Assembly: GCF_013371465.1 (NCBI RefSeq) | Contig: NZ_JABWDU010000003.1 | Span: 62,001-126,000 of the forward strand | DNA from: Ensifer oleiphilus | GTDB lineage: Bacteria; Pseudomonadota; Alphaproteobacteria; Rhizobiales; Rhizobiaceae | Direction: 5' to 3' | DNA: 64,000 bases | Notes under the pieces: model-generated | The model's input: the letters and a program-made list of their open reading frames with translations, nothing else | Told to the model about the DNA's origin: nothing | Database searches by the model: none | Part shown: positions 1 through 10,193 of the stretch, piece by piece | Layout: each line of letters starts with the position of its first letter | Numbering within the stretch: the stretch's first letter is position 1 | Translations under genes and position numbers: made by a program

Positions 1-2
1 GA

Positions 3-794
3 ATTGCTGCTCCGTTTTTGACAAACCTGACGGCTTCCGACGAATTGAACACATTCCTGCAGCAACGGAACAGCATACCGGCAAGTTGCTTCTTATATCG
101 AGCAGATTGCCTGCCCACGCGAGATGTTTGGAGAGAGGACGTGGAAGGTGCAGCTGACTGGCTGCTTTGGCGTAGAATAGTCGGTGAAACTTACGATCAA
201 TCAATTTTCTATTGTCGCGCACCAACTGTCCTTCACTTTAGCGCGAAACGGATGGCATCTCGGTATGCGCGAATGCCCGAGTTCGCGACAGCATTGGATA
301 TTGCTGATCGCGCTTATTGGTGGCCGAGTCCGTTGCGCGTCGCAATTTCGAGCGAGAAAACTGAACAAAACGTCTATTCGGACCTGATGCGTGCCGATCC
401 GCATGGCTGGAGCGACACAGTTCGCCGCGCGACAAACGACTTGATAGCGCGACTCGCGTGGGAAGACATTCAGATTGTGCGTCCCGCCTACGCGGCAGTT
501 CAGCGGGAACTGTCTGCCACACAAGGTGAAATCGTGATGGCTAGGGGCCAACTAACAACCAAACGCGATCAGCTATTAGGGGCGCTGGATCTGGTCAACG
601 CTTTGCAACGTGATTTTTCTGCGTTGGAAGACAAGTCTCACGCACTCGATCTCGCAAATCAGAAAACGAGCTCGCTACTTGCCGAAGCCAATGCTAGGGT
701 TGCGGAAAAGGCGTTGGAGATTGACGCAATGCAGTCCACCGTGGCCTGGAAGCTTCACTTGTCTATCCAGCGCCTCCTATCTCGCTTTCGTTGA
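3..794 (+). CDS. Glycosyltransferase C-terminal part with coiled-coil tail (5' end outside window)
   Basis: The reading frame is open from the first bases of the window, so the gene begins upstream and only its last 263 or so residues are present. A TTG at 18 could be read as a start, but the frame continues above it without a stop. The first half (to about residue 150) resembles the end of a GT-A/family 2 glycosyltransferase catalytic region. The second half is a heptad-rich coiled coil (repeated A/L/E/Q, about residues 165-245) ending in a W-K-L-hydrophobic segment, an arrangement common in rhizobial O-antigen and capsule glycosyltransferases. It is the only plus-strand gene in the polysaccharide region and converges on rfbA. 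The catalytic DxD part is not in the window, so the family assignment is inferred from the tail and the context. Confidence 0.55.
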   Translation: MAAPFLTNLTASDELNTFLQQRNSIPASCFLYRADCLPTRDVWREDVEGAADWLLWRRIVGETYDQSIFYCRAPTVLHFSAKRMASRYARMPEFATALDIADRAYWWPSPLRVAISSEKTEQNVYSDLMRADPHGWSDTVRRATNDLIARLAWEDIQIVRPAYAAVQRELSATQGEIVMARGQLTTKRDQLLGALDLVNALQRDFSALEDKSHALDLANQKTSSLLAEANARVAEKALEIDAMQSTVAWKLHLSIQRLLSRFR

Positions 795-1333
795 TGGGTC
801 CTAGCCGCCGTGTTCGCCGCACTTCAAAACCCTTCATCTCGCCAACCGGTCAAGGAGGTTCGCAGCAACGCTTACCCGCATTTAAGGGCTCGGCGCTAGC
901 GTACGGCATTCGCTGCCCCTCCGTTCCTTAAACGGTTCGAGCGCTCACACTGAGCATCTTCACCTATTCGTAGGACAAGGTGCGGATTCCGACGTGAAGC
1001 CGGCCGCCATTCCAATCAAAGACCGGCCACCATTCCGATTTGAAGCCGGCCACACTCATCGCTCGGATATCAGACCCCGGCAGACTAGCCGGGACCATCG
1101 CTGCAACCGACGTCAACGCTGCGCAAGATGGAGGCTTCGCGTTTGCGCCGGTGTCTCATGCCGCGCCACTTGGCGCATTCAAGGCCGCCGCGGCTCTAGT
1201 CCCAGCTGGATAAAAGTTCCATGGCAGGTCAAGTCCTCAAAGCTGTGCATTCGCTCGAAAACCGACAAAATAATACATTATCTTGCGATGATGGGTGCGG
1301 CTATTAACCAGACCTCAGTCATTTGAAATGCAA
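795..1333. other. Non-coding stretch between convergent genes
   Basis: About 540 bases with no credible gene. A 110-codon open frame at 994-1326 has a basic, low-complexity translation with no recognisable domain and no good ribosome-binding site. The only structure seen is the set of 23-bp repeats at 987-1055, described separately. Confidence 0.6.
987..1055. repeat. Three 23-bp direct repeats resembling an IS21-family element end
   Basis: Three contiguous imperfect 23-bp units start at 987, 1010 and 1033. Each begins TTCC and contains the core A(A/G)RCCGGCC-like sequence (GAAGCCGGCC, AGACCGGCCA, GAAGCCGGCC). Multiple short terminal repeats with this GAAGCCGGCCA core are known at the ends of IS21-family elements in rhizobia, where they bind the transposase. 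No istA/istB reading frame is present nearby, so this would be a solo end or relic. The element start may be the TGCGGATTCC at 981. The repeat is seen directly; the IS21 identity is inference from memory of such ends. Confidence 0.5.
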
Positions 1334-2200
1334 TTAACTGTCCGCGACTTTAAGCAGGTAGCGGCCGTAGGCAGTTTTCGAGTAGGCGCTCGCATATTCG
1401 TAGAGCGTTTCCTTCGAGATGTAGCCATTTAGATATGCTATTTCCTCAATACAAGCGATGTTATTGCCCTGCCGATGCTGAATTACTCGAACAAACTCTG
1501 AAGCCTCCAGAAGGCTATCGTGAGTGCCGGTGTCTAGCCAAGCATATCCCCGCGACATCTTCTCGACGAAGAGCCCGCCCTTTTCCATGTAGATTCGATT
1601 TAAGTCCGTAATCTCATACTCCCCTCGAGCGGAGGGCTTCAATTCTTTCGCATAGTCTACGACATTGTTGTCATAGAAATAGAGCCCGGTTACTGCGAAT
1701 CTTGATTTGGGATTTGTTGGCTTCTCTTCAAGGCTTATCGCCTGTCCATCACTAGCCAGTTCAACGACACCATACCGTTCCGGGTCGTCCACCTCGTACG
1801 CGAAAACTGTTGCGCCGTGCTTCCGTTGCCGTGCCCTCAACAGGAGCTCACTCAATCCGGCCCCGAAGAAAATGTTGTCTCCAAGCACCAGGGCGACGTT
1901 CTCCTCACCCACAAATTCCTCGCCGATAATGAAGGCCTGAGCAAGCCCATCAGGACTTGGCTGCTCTGCATACGACAAAGTCAGCCCCCATTTCGACCCA
2001 TTCCCAAAAAGCCGCTTGTAACTATCTATATGCTCCGGGGAAGAGATAATTAGGATCTCACGAATGTCGGCCATCATCAGTACTGACAGCGGATAATAAA
2101 TCATCGGCTTATCATATACCGGGATGAGCTGTTTGTTTACAGCCAGAGTAGCGGGATGAAGACGCGTCCCCGAACCACCCGCCAGAATAATACCCTTCAT
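1334..2200 (-). CDS. rfbA: Glucose-1-phosphate thymidylyltransferase RfbA/RmlA
   Basis: Couples dTTP with glucose-1-phosphate to give dTDP-glucose and pyrophosphate, the first step to dTDP-L-rhamnose, in the cytoplasm. The 288-residue protein opens with the nucleotidyltransferase signature [11 protein letters not shown] (residues 8-18), followed by [17 protein letters not shown], with the catalytic Lys/Asp region and the EKP motif (about residue 161) of the RmlA family; length is normal. Its ATG overlaps the rfbD stop by four bases (ATGA), so the two are probably translationally coupled. It is the last gene of the minus-strand rfbC-B-D-A set. The identification is firm from sequence signatures and order. 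Confidence 0.96.
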   Translation of the reverse strand: MKGIILAGGSGTRLHPATLAVNKQLIPVYDKPMIYYPLSVLMMADIREILIISSPEHIDSYKRLFGNGSKWGLTLSYAEQPSPDGLAQAFIIGEEFVGEENVALVLGDNIFFGAGLSELLLRARQRKHGATVFAYEVDDPERYGVVELASDGQAISLEEKPTNPKSRFAVTGLYFYDNNVVDYAKELKPSARGEYEITDLNRIYMEKGGLFVEKMSRGYAWLDTGTHDSLLEASEFVRVIQHRQGNNIACIEEIAYLNGYISKETLYEYASAYSKTAYGRYLLKVADS

Positions 2201-3108
2201 GTTTTCCGTTTCCCTTCAATTCGCGTTCGCGCATTGGCATGTAGTTGGGCGATCGTTTCCGTGAGAGCTTCTTGCCAGGCTCTAGGCACAATGCCGAAGT
2301 CACGAGTAATCTTCTCGGTCGATAGACAAGAATATGCAGGACGTACGGCAGGTGTAGGGTAGTCTTGAGTGCTTATCGCCTCGACCGTAGGAACCCTGGA
2401 CCCTGCATCTGCGGACTGTCGAAAAATCTCACGCGCGAACGCGCACCAACTCGCTTCTCCAGAATTGACGAAATGATAGGTCCCGGTCGGAGCTCCCTTG
2501 TCCTCAATCAACCGACGAGTAATGATCGCCAGAGCCGCCGCAACATCCTTCGCCGAAGTCGGGCAACCTATTTGATCGTCGACTACCCGCAGTACGGGTC
2601 TCTCTGCGGCCAGCCGCAGCATCGTCTTCACGAAATTGCCGCCAAATGGGCTAAACAGCCAAGCAGTACGCAGTATAACGTGGCGAGCATTCGCGGTGCG
2701 TAGCGCCTGCTCGCCGCCCGCCTTCGAGGCACCGTAGACCCCTAGCGGCTTCAGGCTGTCATCCTCTTTGTACGGTGTGCAGTTCGAACCATTGAACACG
2801 TAATCCGTGGAAACGTGAACCAGTGGCACCTCTGCACGCTTCGTAGCTTCGGCAAGTGCAGCGACCGCTAAAGCGTTCACCCGCCATGCGTTGACGATAT
2901 CGTGTTCGGCATTATCCACCGCCGTATAAGCAGCTAGATTGATCACCGCATCGAAGCGACCCTGTAGAACAAAATCCTGCAAGCGCTCCGGGTCAGTGAG
3001 ATTGAGCTCCGACCGATGCGGCGCACAGACATCAACGCTTTGGCTCCACGGAAGACGCTGAAACTCTGTTCCAACCTGCCCTCCACCACCGGTAACGAGA
3101 ATCTTCAT
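2197..3108 (-). CDS. rfbD: dTDP-4-dehydrorhamnose reductase RfbD/RmlD
   Basis: NAD(P)H-dependent reduction of dTDP-4-keto-L-rhamnose to dTDP-L-rhamnose, the last step of the pathway. It is a 303-residue extended short-chain dehydrogenase with the N-terminal nucleotide-binding motif GGGGQVG (residues 7-13), the STDYVFNG segment (about residues 100-107) and the catalytic Y-x3-K in YGASKAGGE (about residue 128). Start and stop lie tightly between rfbB (5-base gap) and rfbA (4-base overlap), supporting a single operon. Length and motifs are typical of RmlD. Confidence 0.95.
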   Translation of the reverse strand: MKILVTGGGGQVGTEFQRLPWSQSVDVCAPHRSELNLTDPERLQDFVLQGRFDAVINLAAYTAVDNAEHDIVNAWRVNALAVAALAEATKRAEVPLVHVSTDYVFNGSNCTPYKEDDSLKPLGVYGASKAGGEQALRTANARHVILRTAWLFSPFGGNFVKTMLRLAAERPVLRVVDDQIGCPTSAKDVAAALAIITRRLIEDKGAPTGTYHFVNSGEASWCAFAREIFRQSADAGSRVPTVEAISTQDYPTPAVRPAYSCLSTEKITRDFGIVPRAWQEALTETIAQLHANARTRIEGKRKT

Positions 3109-3113
3109 GAGGA

Positions 3114-4169
3114 CTAGTTGCCCAAACCGCGGCGGTCATCCGCCTTCTGTCGCGCAAGTATCTCACGCCACCAAGCCTGTTCCTGCAAGTACCAAGAGAC
3201 TGTTTTCTCCACACCACTTTCAAAGGTTTCCAGCGGTGCCCAGCCAAGCTCATTGCGAATTTTGGTTGCATCAATTGCGTACCTTTGATCATGCCCTGGC
3301 CGATCGGCAACGAAACTGATTTGCTCTCTATACAACTTACCGTCTGCACGTGGCCGCAACCTGTCAAGCGTTGCGCAGATTGCTTCGACAACCTCGATGT
3401 TCTGTCGCTCGCTGTTGCCGCCAATATTATAGGTCTGACCAGGGATACCTTGCTCGAACACCGTCTGCAACGCGCGCACATGATCCTCGACAAAAAGCCA
3501 ATCCCGAACGTTGGTTCCGGTGCCGTAGACAGGAAGCCTTTCACCAGCCAACGCCTTAACGATCACCAACGGGATGAGCTTTTCAGGAAAGTGATAAGGA
3601 CCATAATTATTCGAACAGTTAGTAATCAACACAGGCAACCCGAAAGTGTGCCCCCAAGCTGATACCAAATGGTCCGACCCTGCCTTTGTTGCAGAATAAG
3701 GCGATCGCGGATCGTAGGCTGTCGCTTCAGTGAAGTATCCCGTGTCACCAAGTGACCCAAATACTTCGTCGGTCGAGATATGGTGGAACCGAAACGAATT
3801 GCTACGGCCTTCATCGAGCCCCTTCCAATATTCGAGCGCCTTCGCAAGTACCGTATATGTCCCCAGCAAATTCGTCTGCACGAACGCCGCGGGGCCATCG
3901 ATTGATCGATCTACGTGCGATTCTGCGGCAAGGTGCGTGATGACGTCAGGCTGAAAATTCGAGATCGCCTTCGCTACCGCCAATTCGTCGCAAATGTCCG
4001 CTTTGACGAATTTGTACCGGCAAGACCCTGAGACCTTGGCGGTCGACCCTGACGTTGCCGCATAGGTCATCTTGTCGAAATTCAGCACCTCATGAGTCGT
4101 GTGCTCAATAAGGTGACGGACCAAAGCAGACCCGATAAAACCTGATCCCCCAGTAACAAGTACGCGCAT
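3114..4169 (-). CDS. rfbB: dTDP-glucose 4,6-dehydratase RfbB/RmlB
   Basis: NAD-dependent dehydration of dTDP-glucose to dTDP-4-keto-6-deoxyglucose, the second step to dTDP-rhamnose. The 351-residue protein shows the Rossmann motif [14 protein letters not shown] at the N-terminus, [13 protein letters not shown], the catalytic [10 protein letters not shown] segment and Y-x3-K in [10 protein letters not shown], all as in RmlB. It lies 18 bases after rfbC and 5 bases before rfbD in the same operon. Nothing unusual was seen. Confidence 0.96.
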   Translation of the reverse strand: MRVLVTGGSGFIGSALVRHLIEHTTHEVLNFDKMTYAATSGSTAKVSGSCRYKFVKADICDELAVAKAISNFQPDVITHLAAESHVDRSIDGPAAFVQTNLLGTYTVLAKALEYWKGLDEGRSNSFRFHHISTDEVFGSLGDTGYFTEATAYDPRSPYSATKAGSDHLVSAWGHTFGLPVLITNCSNNYGPYHFPEKLIPLVIVKALAGERLPVYGTGTNVRDWLFVEDHVRALQTVFEQGIPGQTYNIGGNSERQNIEVVEAICATLDRLRPRADGKLYREQISFVADRPGHDQRYAIDATKIRNELGWAPLETFESGVEKTVSWYLQEQAWWREILARQKADDRRGLGN

Positions 4170-4187
4170 AAATGCTCCGTTTCAAAC

Positions 4188-4757
4188 TCAGATCTGAACA
4201 AGGCTCATCGGAGTGCCATCATATTCGAACACATCTCCGATCTCTGACAGCGGTGGCTGCCGCTGATCCTTGTCACTTAAAATTGGTGACGCTCCCTTTG
4301 GAAGAGGCCAAATGACACCAACAGCAGGGTCGTCCCACTTCAATCCACAATCACAGGCAGGCGAGTAGACGTTCGAAACTTTGTAGACGACTTCAGTCAT
4401 CGGTTCGAGTGTCAAAAATCCATGTGCAAAACCGACCGGTATATACAATTGGTTGCCATTTTCCGCAGAGAGCTCGGCACCTACCCACTGTCCAAAAGTT
4501 GGCGACTTCGAACGTAGATCGACCGCAACGTCGAATATACTGCCACGGACGCACCGCACCAATTTTGCCTGGGCAAAAGGCTCGGTCTGAAAGTGCAACC
4601 CCCGAAGTGTATATTGGACGATAGAAAGGGAGTGATTGTCCTGAACGAACCTTTCTGTGATGCCATAGCCTTGAAACGTCGTCTCGCTATAAACCTCGGC
4701 AAACCATCCACGCGCATCACCAAAGCGCTTGGGCTGCAGCAACGCAACCGATGACAT
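4188..4757 (-). CDS. rfbC: dTDP-4-dehydrorhamnose 3,5-epimerase RfbC/RmlC
   Basis: Epimerises dTDP-4-keto-6-deoxyglucose at C3 and C5, the third step of the dTDP-L-rhamnose pathway. The cupin-type protein of 189 residues carries the conserved DNHSLS and LRGLHFQ segments with the catalytic His, and a FAHGF motif later. A longer reading frame extends to 4826, but its first 23 residues are Cys/Arg-rich and unlike the family. The ATG at 4757 has a good GGGAG ribosome-binding site seven or so bases upstream and gives the standard N-terminus, so it was chosen. It is the first of the four rfb genes. Confidence 0.94.
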   Translation of the reverse strand: MSSVALLQPKRFGDARGWFAEVYSETTFQGYGITERFVQDNHSLSIVQYTLRGLHFQTEPFAQAKLVRCVRGSIFDVAVDLRSKSPTFGQWVGAELSAENGNQLYIPVGFAHGFLTLEPMTEVVYKVSNVYSPACDCGLKWDDPAVGVIWPLPKGASPILSDKDQRQPPLSEIGDVFEYDGTPMSLVQI

Positions 4758-4884
4758 ATTCAGCTCCCGTTCCACATTAAGGCCAACGCAGACGATGCAG
4801 CTGCGCCGCCGCAAACCTGCGCACAAATTCTTACTTCAATGACGGCCGCTGCAGCGCGATTACACGATCGGCATTTTGACCTAG

Positions 4885-5556
4885 CTAGTTGTACACAGAC
4901 TTTTCAAGAAGCGCTCTTCGGGACGGCTCAAAGGTCGCTGATATATCAATCTCTGATTTACGTGGCTCAGGCAACATCAGGATCGCTGCTAACCCTCCCC
5001 AAATCTGGCCGTTTATATCCGCTCGATCATAAAGCATACCCGGTACAAAATCCAAATTTATCGCATGTACATATGGGCATCCGACCCAGGGAACCGATGT
5101 AATACCAGCCCGGACAGCCGGATTCGCGCTATCGTGCGCGAGTATCACGGTTGGCCGTCGCTTCGGTACATATTTTATACACTCAATGAGATCTCGCCTA
5201 ACGCCGTCTTCTTCGTGACTCCCATCTACCAGTATAAAATTAACTTCCTCATCTCCAGAATTAAGCGCTTCAATAATGGGAGGCAGCGTTTGAGCAGAAT
5301 CGCCAGTAACGAATTTTACGTTGGGAAACAGAGGGCTAATACGATGCTGATTCTCATCGATATCGAAAGTGATTACGCGCTTACTTGCAGCAGCAATGGG
5401 TCTCAAACTACCGCATTGAAACGTACCAATCTCAAGGCTAACTTCAGATTTTACTCGCCCCAACACATGCATAAGCGCAACTCGCTCACTCAACTGCATA
5501 TGCCAATTTTGATTGACGCCGTCATCAAAAAGAAAATCTTCAAATGCGTTAGTCAC
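4885..5556 (-). CDS. Class I SAM-dependent methyltransferase in the polysaccharide locus
   Basis: A 223-residue protein with a methyltransferase motif I variant (SLEIGTFQCGS, about residues 40-50), an acidic motif II (VITFDIDENQ, about residues 60-69) and ILVDGSHEEDGVRRDL (about residues 109-124), the pattern of the Methyltransf_24/cephalosporin hydroxylase-like methyltransferase families. It is likely to methylate a sugar or a polysaccharide precursor, but the acceptor cannot be read from the sequence. It stands 127 bases upstream of rfbC and 125 bases downstream of the giant glycosyltransferase, on the same strand. The gene is AT-rich compared with the catabolic genes further on. Confidence 0.75.
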   Translation of the reverse strand: MTNAFEDFLFDDGVNQNWHMQLSERVALMHVLGRVKSEVSLEIGTFQCGSLRPIAAASKRVITFDIDENQHRISPLFPNVKFVTGDSAQTLPPIIEALNSGDEEVNFILVDGSHEEDGVRRDLIECIKYVPKRRPTVILAHDSANPAVRAGITSVPWVGCPYVHAINLDFVPGMLYDRADINGQIWGGLAAILMLPEPRKSEIDISATFEPSRRALLEKSVYN

Positions 5557-5681
5557 GACTACTTTTCTCCAACTATTGCCGGCAACTGATGACGGGAGCT
5601 ATCCACCACACTGCTCAAGCAGTTTTTCCAAAGACGCCCACGTCGCCGCAAGGCGAAATTAAACCGTTACGATAGATAAGA

Positions 5682-8600
5682 TCACCGCGGCGACGCTTCA
5701 TTGAGAACGTCGATGGTTAGCGCCTTATACTCGCCAACCATACGATTCATGTCAAACTTCTCAAATGCCTGAAGGGCGCACCTTTCGAGCATCTGCGCTC
5801 GCGACCTCTCAACGATGAATGTCTCCATCGCCCTCGAAAGCACGTCGCACCTCACCTCGCCTGAGATAGTATCAAGCGGGACCACCAAGCCAGCAGTGGC
5901 CTCTCCTGCCTGAATAGCCCAAGCGCACTGGCCGATATCAGACACAATCGCCGGCTTGCCCTGGGCAAGAAACTCCAGCAACACAAGAGGTAGCGACTCT
6001 CCTGCAAACCAACTCGGGAGCAGACATACGTCACTTAAGTTGATGTATTCGGCGAGCCGGGTCGTGTGCCGAACAAGATGAAGCCCATCCACCTCTCCGG
6101 CAGATCTTAGCGTATCCGCCTCGGGGCCATCCCCAATCAAAAGAAGCCGAACATCAACCGTCTGAGTGAATCGCTGCCGCAGCTCTTTGAATGCTTCTAC
6201 TGCCACGTTCCAACCTTTGGCCGCAATGGCGCGACTTGCCAGAGTAAAAACAAGCGCCCCATCAGGCAAACCAACATCAGAACGAGTTAGATCAAAACCT
6301 GATACGGGTTGAAACCCATTCACGATGTTTGATATGCGCTTCGGCTCGATATATCCCGCTTCAAATACCTCTTTATTTTTCTCAGCCGTCCAAACCCAGT
6401 GATCACAATAGAGTTCTGCCGTCTTCATGTCTTCGAGCATGGTAGGGAACGCTTTGGCATTGCTTAAGACGTTTTCGTAGCACCCATGCATAATTATTAT
6501 CCAGGGGATGTGCGCATCGGCGCGCGCGATTAGCTTACCGAGCGCTCGATCGCCCCACCAATGCCCACTCACTACGATTTCAAGGCCCCAATCTGCCATG
6601 AACCGCGACAAGCCGCCTGCTTCCTCTATATCCCGATGATTGACTACTGCGACCTCCGGTGACAGGCGCCTTGCGGTTCCGGGATTGTCAGGTTCGTGCC
6701 CTGCAACGAATAGAACGGCGGAAGCCGCAGAACTAACCCAGGAATTTACAAAGCGAACTGCGAACATTTGGGCGCCGCCGCCAGATAGATCTCCCACACC
6801 ATAAAGAACGGCGGGGTGCCTGACGTCGTTAATTTCCGTGGGAACCCGCGGCGCAGGCAAGACCTGATCAAAAGCAAATCGCTTTACTTCTTGTGCAACG
6901 TGCTTGTCAAAGAGCTCTTTTCGCGAGTCATTGACGCCGTACAATGCTTCCACAATCGCGTACACATCTTGCAGTTCTTGAAAATATTCAAAGCCGCCCT
7001 CAACTTTGGCAGTCACACTAGTATCGTGCCGCCGGTGATAATTGATAGCATCGTGGCAGTAAGCGATTCTGCCCCCTGCAATGGCCACAAGATAAAACGC
7101 CCAATCGCCTGCGAGCTTAAATTTTGTTGCCACACGGATGGCACGAAGTGCTGATTGACGCCTAACAACAACGGCGCTCGCGTTTGGGATCGTGTTCGCA
7201 CGACCTAGTGTTTCATTGACTTCTCTGAACGAGGGAGAAACGAAGGATTCTCGCCAGCGCCCGATGGAAATCCGATCGAGATAGAGGTCGTTCCAGTCGC
7301 CGGCAACCTCGCCATCCGCCCTCACAGGGATAGATCTGCCGTGAACAAGCCGAACCCCCGACACATCGAACGCCGCGATCGCCTTTTCAAGAAAGGTTGG
7401 CTCACACCAATCGTCCGCCTCCGCTAGCCAAATTAGCTCGCCGGTCGCGACCTCGATTCCCCTTTTCCAAGCCTTGAAAACTGACCCGCTGTTCTCAGAT
7501 GCAAAATGTAACTTTGCGTAAATATTCTCAGCCGCAAACTGCTCGAGTATCTCCCGACTATTATCCTGTGAAACGTCATCCAAAAGGAGTATCTCTATGT
7601 CCTTGAACGATTGGCCGGCGATGCTCTGCAGCCGTTGCCCGAGGTATTCTCCGCAATTGTAGCTAGGCACTACCACCGACACCAAGGGGGCAATTCCGGC
7701 AATTTCCCGAATAACCTTAAGTATCTCGGCACACGCCCTTTCCGCGGTGTACTGCGACAGCACCCTTTCGCGCGCCGATCGGGCCATATTCTCGCGCAAT
7801 ACATCGTCACCCAGAAGTCGGTCTACAGCCGCGAAATATGCCTCCTCATCGTTCAAAGGAACCGCCAATCCTGCCGGCGGCTCGCAATCAGGTTCGACAA
7901 GAGCTGTCATCCCTGTCGCCTCACGAAAGATTACCGAGGGAGCGCCGACAACTGACGCCTCAAGGCAAACGAGAGGGAAAGGATCCTCGAGAGAGGTCAA
8001 CGCAAAAACATCCGCCGCCGCAAAAATGGAGCGAAAATCTTCTCTGTGGCCGAGAAATTCGATCCGATCAGATACGTTGAGCGTACGCGAGAGCTTGCGC
8101 ATCTCCGATAAGTCTTCGCCGTCGCCGACCCAAACAAAGCGAACGTCTCGGTTCCACTCCAAAGCAAGCTTCGCCGCCATTCGGACAAATACCGCCGGTT
8201 GCTTCCTCCAATGTAAGACTCCGCAACCGACAACGATTTTTGTATCCGGCGACCAACCTAGCGCAACACGCTGAGCCCGCTTTTCAGCGGCGGTCCAACT
8301 CCTTTGCTCTTGAAGAGCTTCAATGAATGCGGGTCGATTTGTTAGTTTGCTTTCCGGCAAACCTTCCGTAGACAGAAAATATTCATATACGTTCTTTCCC
8401 CCGCAAAATATATGGTCGGCATGCGCGAGAAGGCTCTTCAATCGATCCTTGAACAGAGTTAAGATCGCGGGCATTTCATGCACGTAACCAAAAACTGGTG
8501 CCTCATAAGGGTCGATCTTGCAGTAATCACCGGCTGCAACGGAGTTTATGAACGTAAACGCAGGTTCTTCGCCTACAAATTCATGCAATCTTGCCTGTAA

Positions 8601-10193
8601 CTGAGCTATGTCCCGATGTGATATGTCGATTTTTCCCACCACATGTAACGGAGCTATCTGCTCAAAAACAGGCGCGAGGGGGCCGCCATTCATAGCCACA
8701 ATCCGAACATCGTAGTTCGTTCTCTCTTGAAACCATTTCGCGATCGTTGCCAGAAGTGTCGGTGCACCCCCGATGTTTAAATCATGGGTGACAAACACGG
8801 CTACTCGACCACTATTCCTGCGGCGGTTGCTATGCTCTGACGATATTTCGCGCCGAGCGGGGAACCCTAGTGCCTCAAGCGCACCAGCAATTTCGGCTAT
8901 GCCCCGACGGATGAAATCAAGCAAGGGATTTATTCCTCTCAATCCGACGTCCGGGAAGTGTGCAATGTACTTTCTGCTGTCGAAAAGGGGGCCTGGCTCC
9001 CGCCCCTCTGCAGCGCCAAAGTCGAGGTAGTGTTTGGCTGCATCCAACCCTGCATCTTTCACATCGGCGTTTTGTTGAAGATACCAGTCGGCATCAAAGT
9101 ATTTACAGGACCTCAGCAATTTTAGATTGCGGTCCTCTTCCGGGCCACTCGGGTCTCGCAAGTCTGACGTAGATTTCGGATCACGGATTGGCAATATTCC
9201 GTGTGCGGAAAGATCATCTTTAACTTCGAGAAAACCCCACCTGAGAAAATGAACCAGCGGATTTATCCCACTTGCGGCGACATCGGGCCGGCGCAAAAGA
9301 TACAGGCCGCCGTCGAAGTAAGGTCCGGGATTTCGGCCCTCCTCAGCCCCAAAAGCAATGTAGTGAAGTACGGGATCAAAACCTGCCGCCTCCACGTCCC
9401 GATTCTGCCCAAGGTACCATCCCGCATCGAAGTACTTCGACGCCCTCACAACCGTTTCGTCATCCTGACCATCGCGGATTGCCAAGGGGCCGGTGACGCC
9501 AAACGACCCAGCTCCTGCACCACCATAGCGCAGGAAATGTACGAGAGGGTTCGTGCCGCTAGCGGCGACTGCCGGATGTTGCGATAAATAGGCATCGCTA
9601 TCAAAATTCGGGCCAGGATGCCGCCCCTCCGCCGCACCATACGTTAGATAGTGTGAGAGGGCGTCAATTCCCGACCCAGCAACATCTGCGTTCATTGCCA
9701 GGTACCAGCTGGCGTCAAAGTATCCTGAAGAACTCAGTAGATCCGCATCTTCGGCCCAGAAATGCAACTGGTCAGATTCAGATGCCCAACCTTTGCTAAC
9801 GCTATTGAGCATAACGCCGTAATCTTCATACTCAGGGCCAATCTCGCTGATGCCGTAGCGAAGAAAATGTACCAGAGGATTTATGCCACTTCGCGCAACA
9901 TCGGGCCGCCGCGCCAAATAAACCTCACCATAGAATAGGGGGCTCGGCGCTCGCCCCTCTACGCCGCCAAATCGCAGGTAGTGTTCAACCGCAGTAAAGC
10001 CGGAGGCTGCCACATCAGGATTGTTCGACAAGTACCAGTCCGCTTGGAAAAGACGAGAACCAGATAGAAGCAATGCATCAAAATCGCGCGCAAACCGCCT
10101 TCTCAAAATCTTCTTCACTGCCAATTCCCAAACGTTCAATTTAAACAATTGCGGTTGAAGCCTTCGCTCACGGGAAGCACGCCACCACTTCAT
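5682..10193 (-). CDS. Giant multi-module glycosyltransferase (repeat domain + GT4 + GT2 + GT4)
   Basis: A 1503-residue protein. Residues about 45-440 hold four units of about 100 residues, each made of two half-repeats of the type Y-x3-WYL-x2-N-x-DV-x2-G-x4-HYL-x2-G-x2-EGR-x-P then a YL-x4-PDVA-x2-G-NPL-HFL half. This repeat is known from other bacterial glycosyltransferases but has no assigned role. A GT-B (family 4-like) module follows (about 455-820; GGAPTLL near its start, DVFALTSLEDPFPLVCLEA near its end). Next is a GT-A family 2 module (about 835-1110; VSVVVPSYN, AEADDW). A second GT-B module closes the protein (about 1140-1490; LSGGGAQMFA, CLLPSWFAGESLPLVLLE). It probably builds a polysaccharide repeat unit by adding several sugars. 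Its ATG overlaps the preceding stop by one base (TAATG), so it is coupled to the methyltransferase gene upstream. Confidence 0.85.
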   Translation of the reverse strand: MKWWRASRERRLQPQLFKLNVWELAVKKILRRRFARDFDALLLSGSRLFQADWYLSNNPDVAASGFTAVEHYLRFGGVEGRAPSPLFYGEVYLARRPDVARSGINPLVHFLRYGISEIGPEYEDYGVMLNSVSKGWASESDQLHFWAEDADLLSSSGYFDASWYLAMNADVAGSGIDALSHYLTYGAAEGRHPGPNFDSDAYLSQHPAVAASGTNPLVHFLRYGGAGAGSFGVTGPLAIRDGQDDETVVRASKYFDAGWYLGQNRDVEAAGFDPVLHYIAFGAEEGRNPGPYFDGGLYLLRRPDVAASGINPLVHFLRWGFLEVKDDLSAHGILPIRDPKSTSDLRDPSGPEEDRNLKLLRSCKYFDADWYLQQNADVKDAGLDAAKHYLDFGAAEGREPGPLFDSRKYIAHFPDVGLRGINPLLDFIRRGIAEIAGALEALGFPARREISSEHSNRRRNSGRVAVFVTHDLNIGGAPTLLATIAKWFQERTNYDVRIVAMNGGPLAPVFEQIAPLHVVGKIDISHRDIAQLQARLHEFVGEEPAFTFINSVAAGDYCKIDPYEAPVFGYVHEMPAILTLFKDRLKSLLAHADHIFCGGKNVYEYFLSTEGLPESKLTNRPAFIEALQEQRSWTAAEKRAQRVALGWSPDTKIVVGCGVLHWRKQPAVFVRMAAKLALEWNRDVRFVWVGDGEDLSEMRKLSRTLNVSDRIEFLGHREDFRSIFAAADVFALTSLEDPFPLVCLEASVVGAPSVIFREATGMTALVEPDCEPPAGLAVPLNDEEAYFAAVDRLLGDDVLRENMARSARERVLSQYTAERACAEILKVIREIAGIAPLVSVVVPSYNCGEYLGQRLQSIAGQSFKDIEILLLDDVSQDNSREILEQFAAENIYAKLHFASENSGSVFKAWKRGIEVATGELIWLAEADDWCEPTFLEKAIAAFDVSGVRLVHGRSIPVRADGEVAGDWNDLYLDRISIGRWRESFVSPSFREVNETLGRANTIPNASAVVVRRQSALRAIRVATKFKLAGDWAFYLVAIAGGRIAYCHDAINYHRRHDTSVTAKVEGGFEYFQELQDVYAIVEALYGVNDSRKELFDKHVAQEVKRFAFDQVLPAPRVPTEINDVRHPAVLYGVGDLSGGGAQMFAVRFVNSWVSSAASAVLFVAGHEPDNPGTARRLSPEVAVVNHRDIEEAGGLSRFMADWGLEIVVSGHWWGDRALGKLIARADAHIPWIIIMHGCYENVLSNAKAFPTMLEDMKTAELYCDHWVWTAEKNKEVFEAGYIEPKRISNIVNGFQPVSGFDLTRSDVGLPDGALVFTLASRAIAAKGWNVAVEAFKELRQRFTQTVDVRLLLIGDGPEADTLRSAGEVDGLHLVRHTTRLAEYINLSDVCLLPSWFAGESLPLVLLEFLAQGKPAIVSDIGQCAWAIQAGEATAGLVVPLDTISGEVRCDVLSRAMETFIVERSRAQMLERCALQAFEKFDMNRMVGEYKALTIDVLNEASPR

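Noticed and set aside
994-1326. A 110-codon open frame downstream of rfbA
   Set aside because: Starts inside the 23-bp repeat cluster, is rich in Arg/Cys and has no family or ribosome-binding site.
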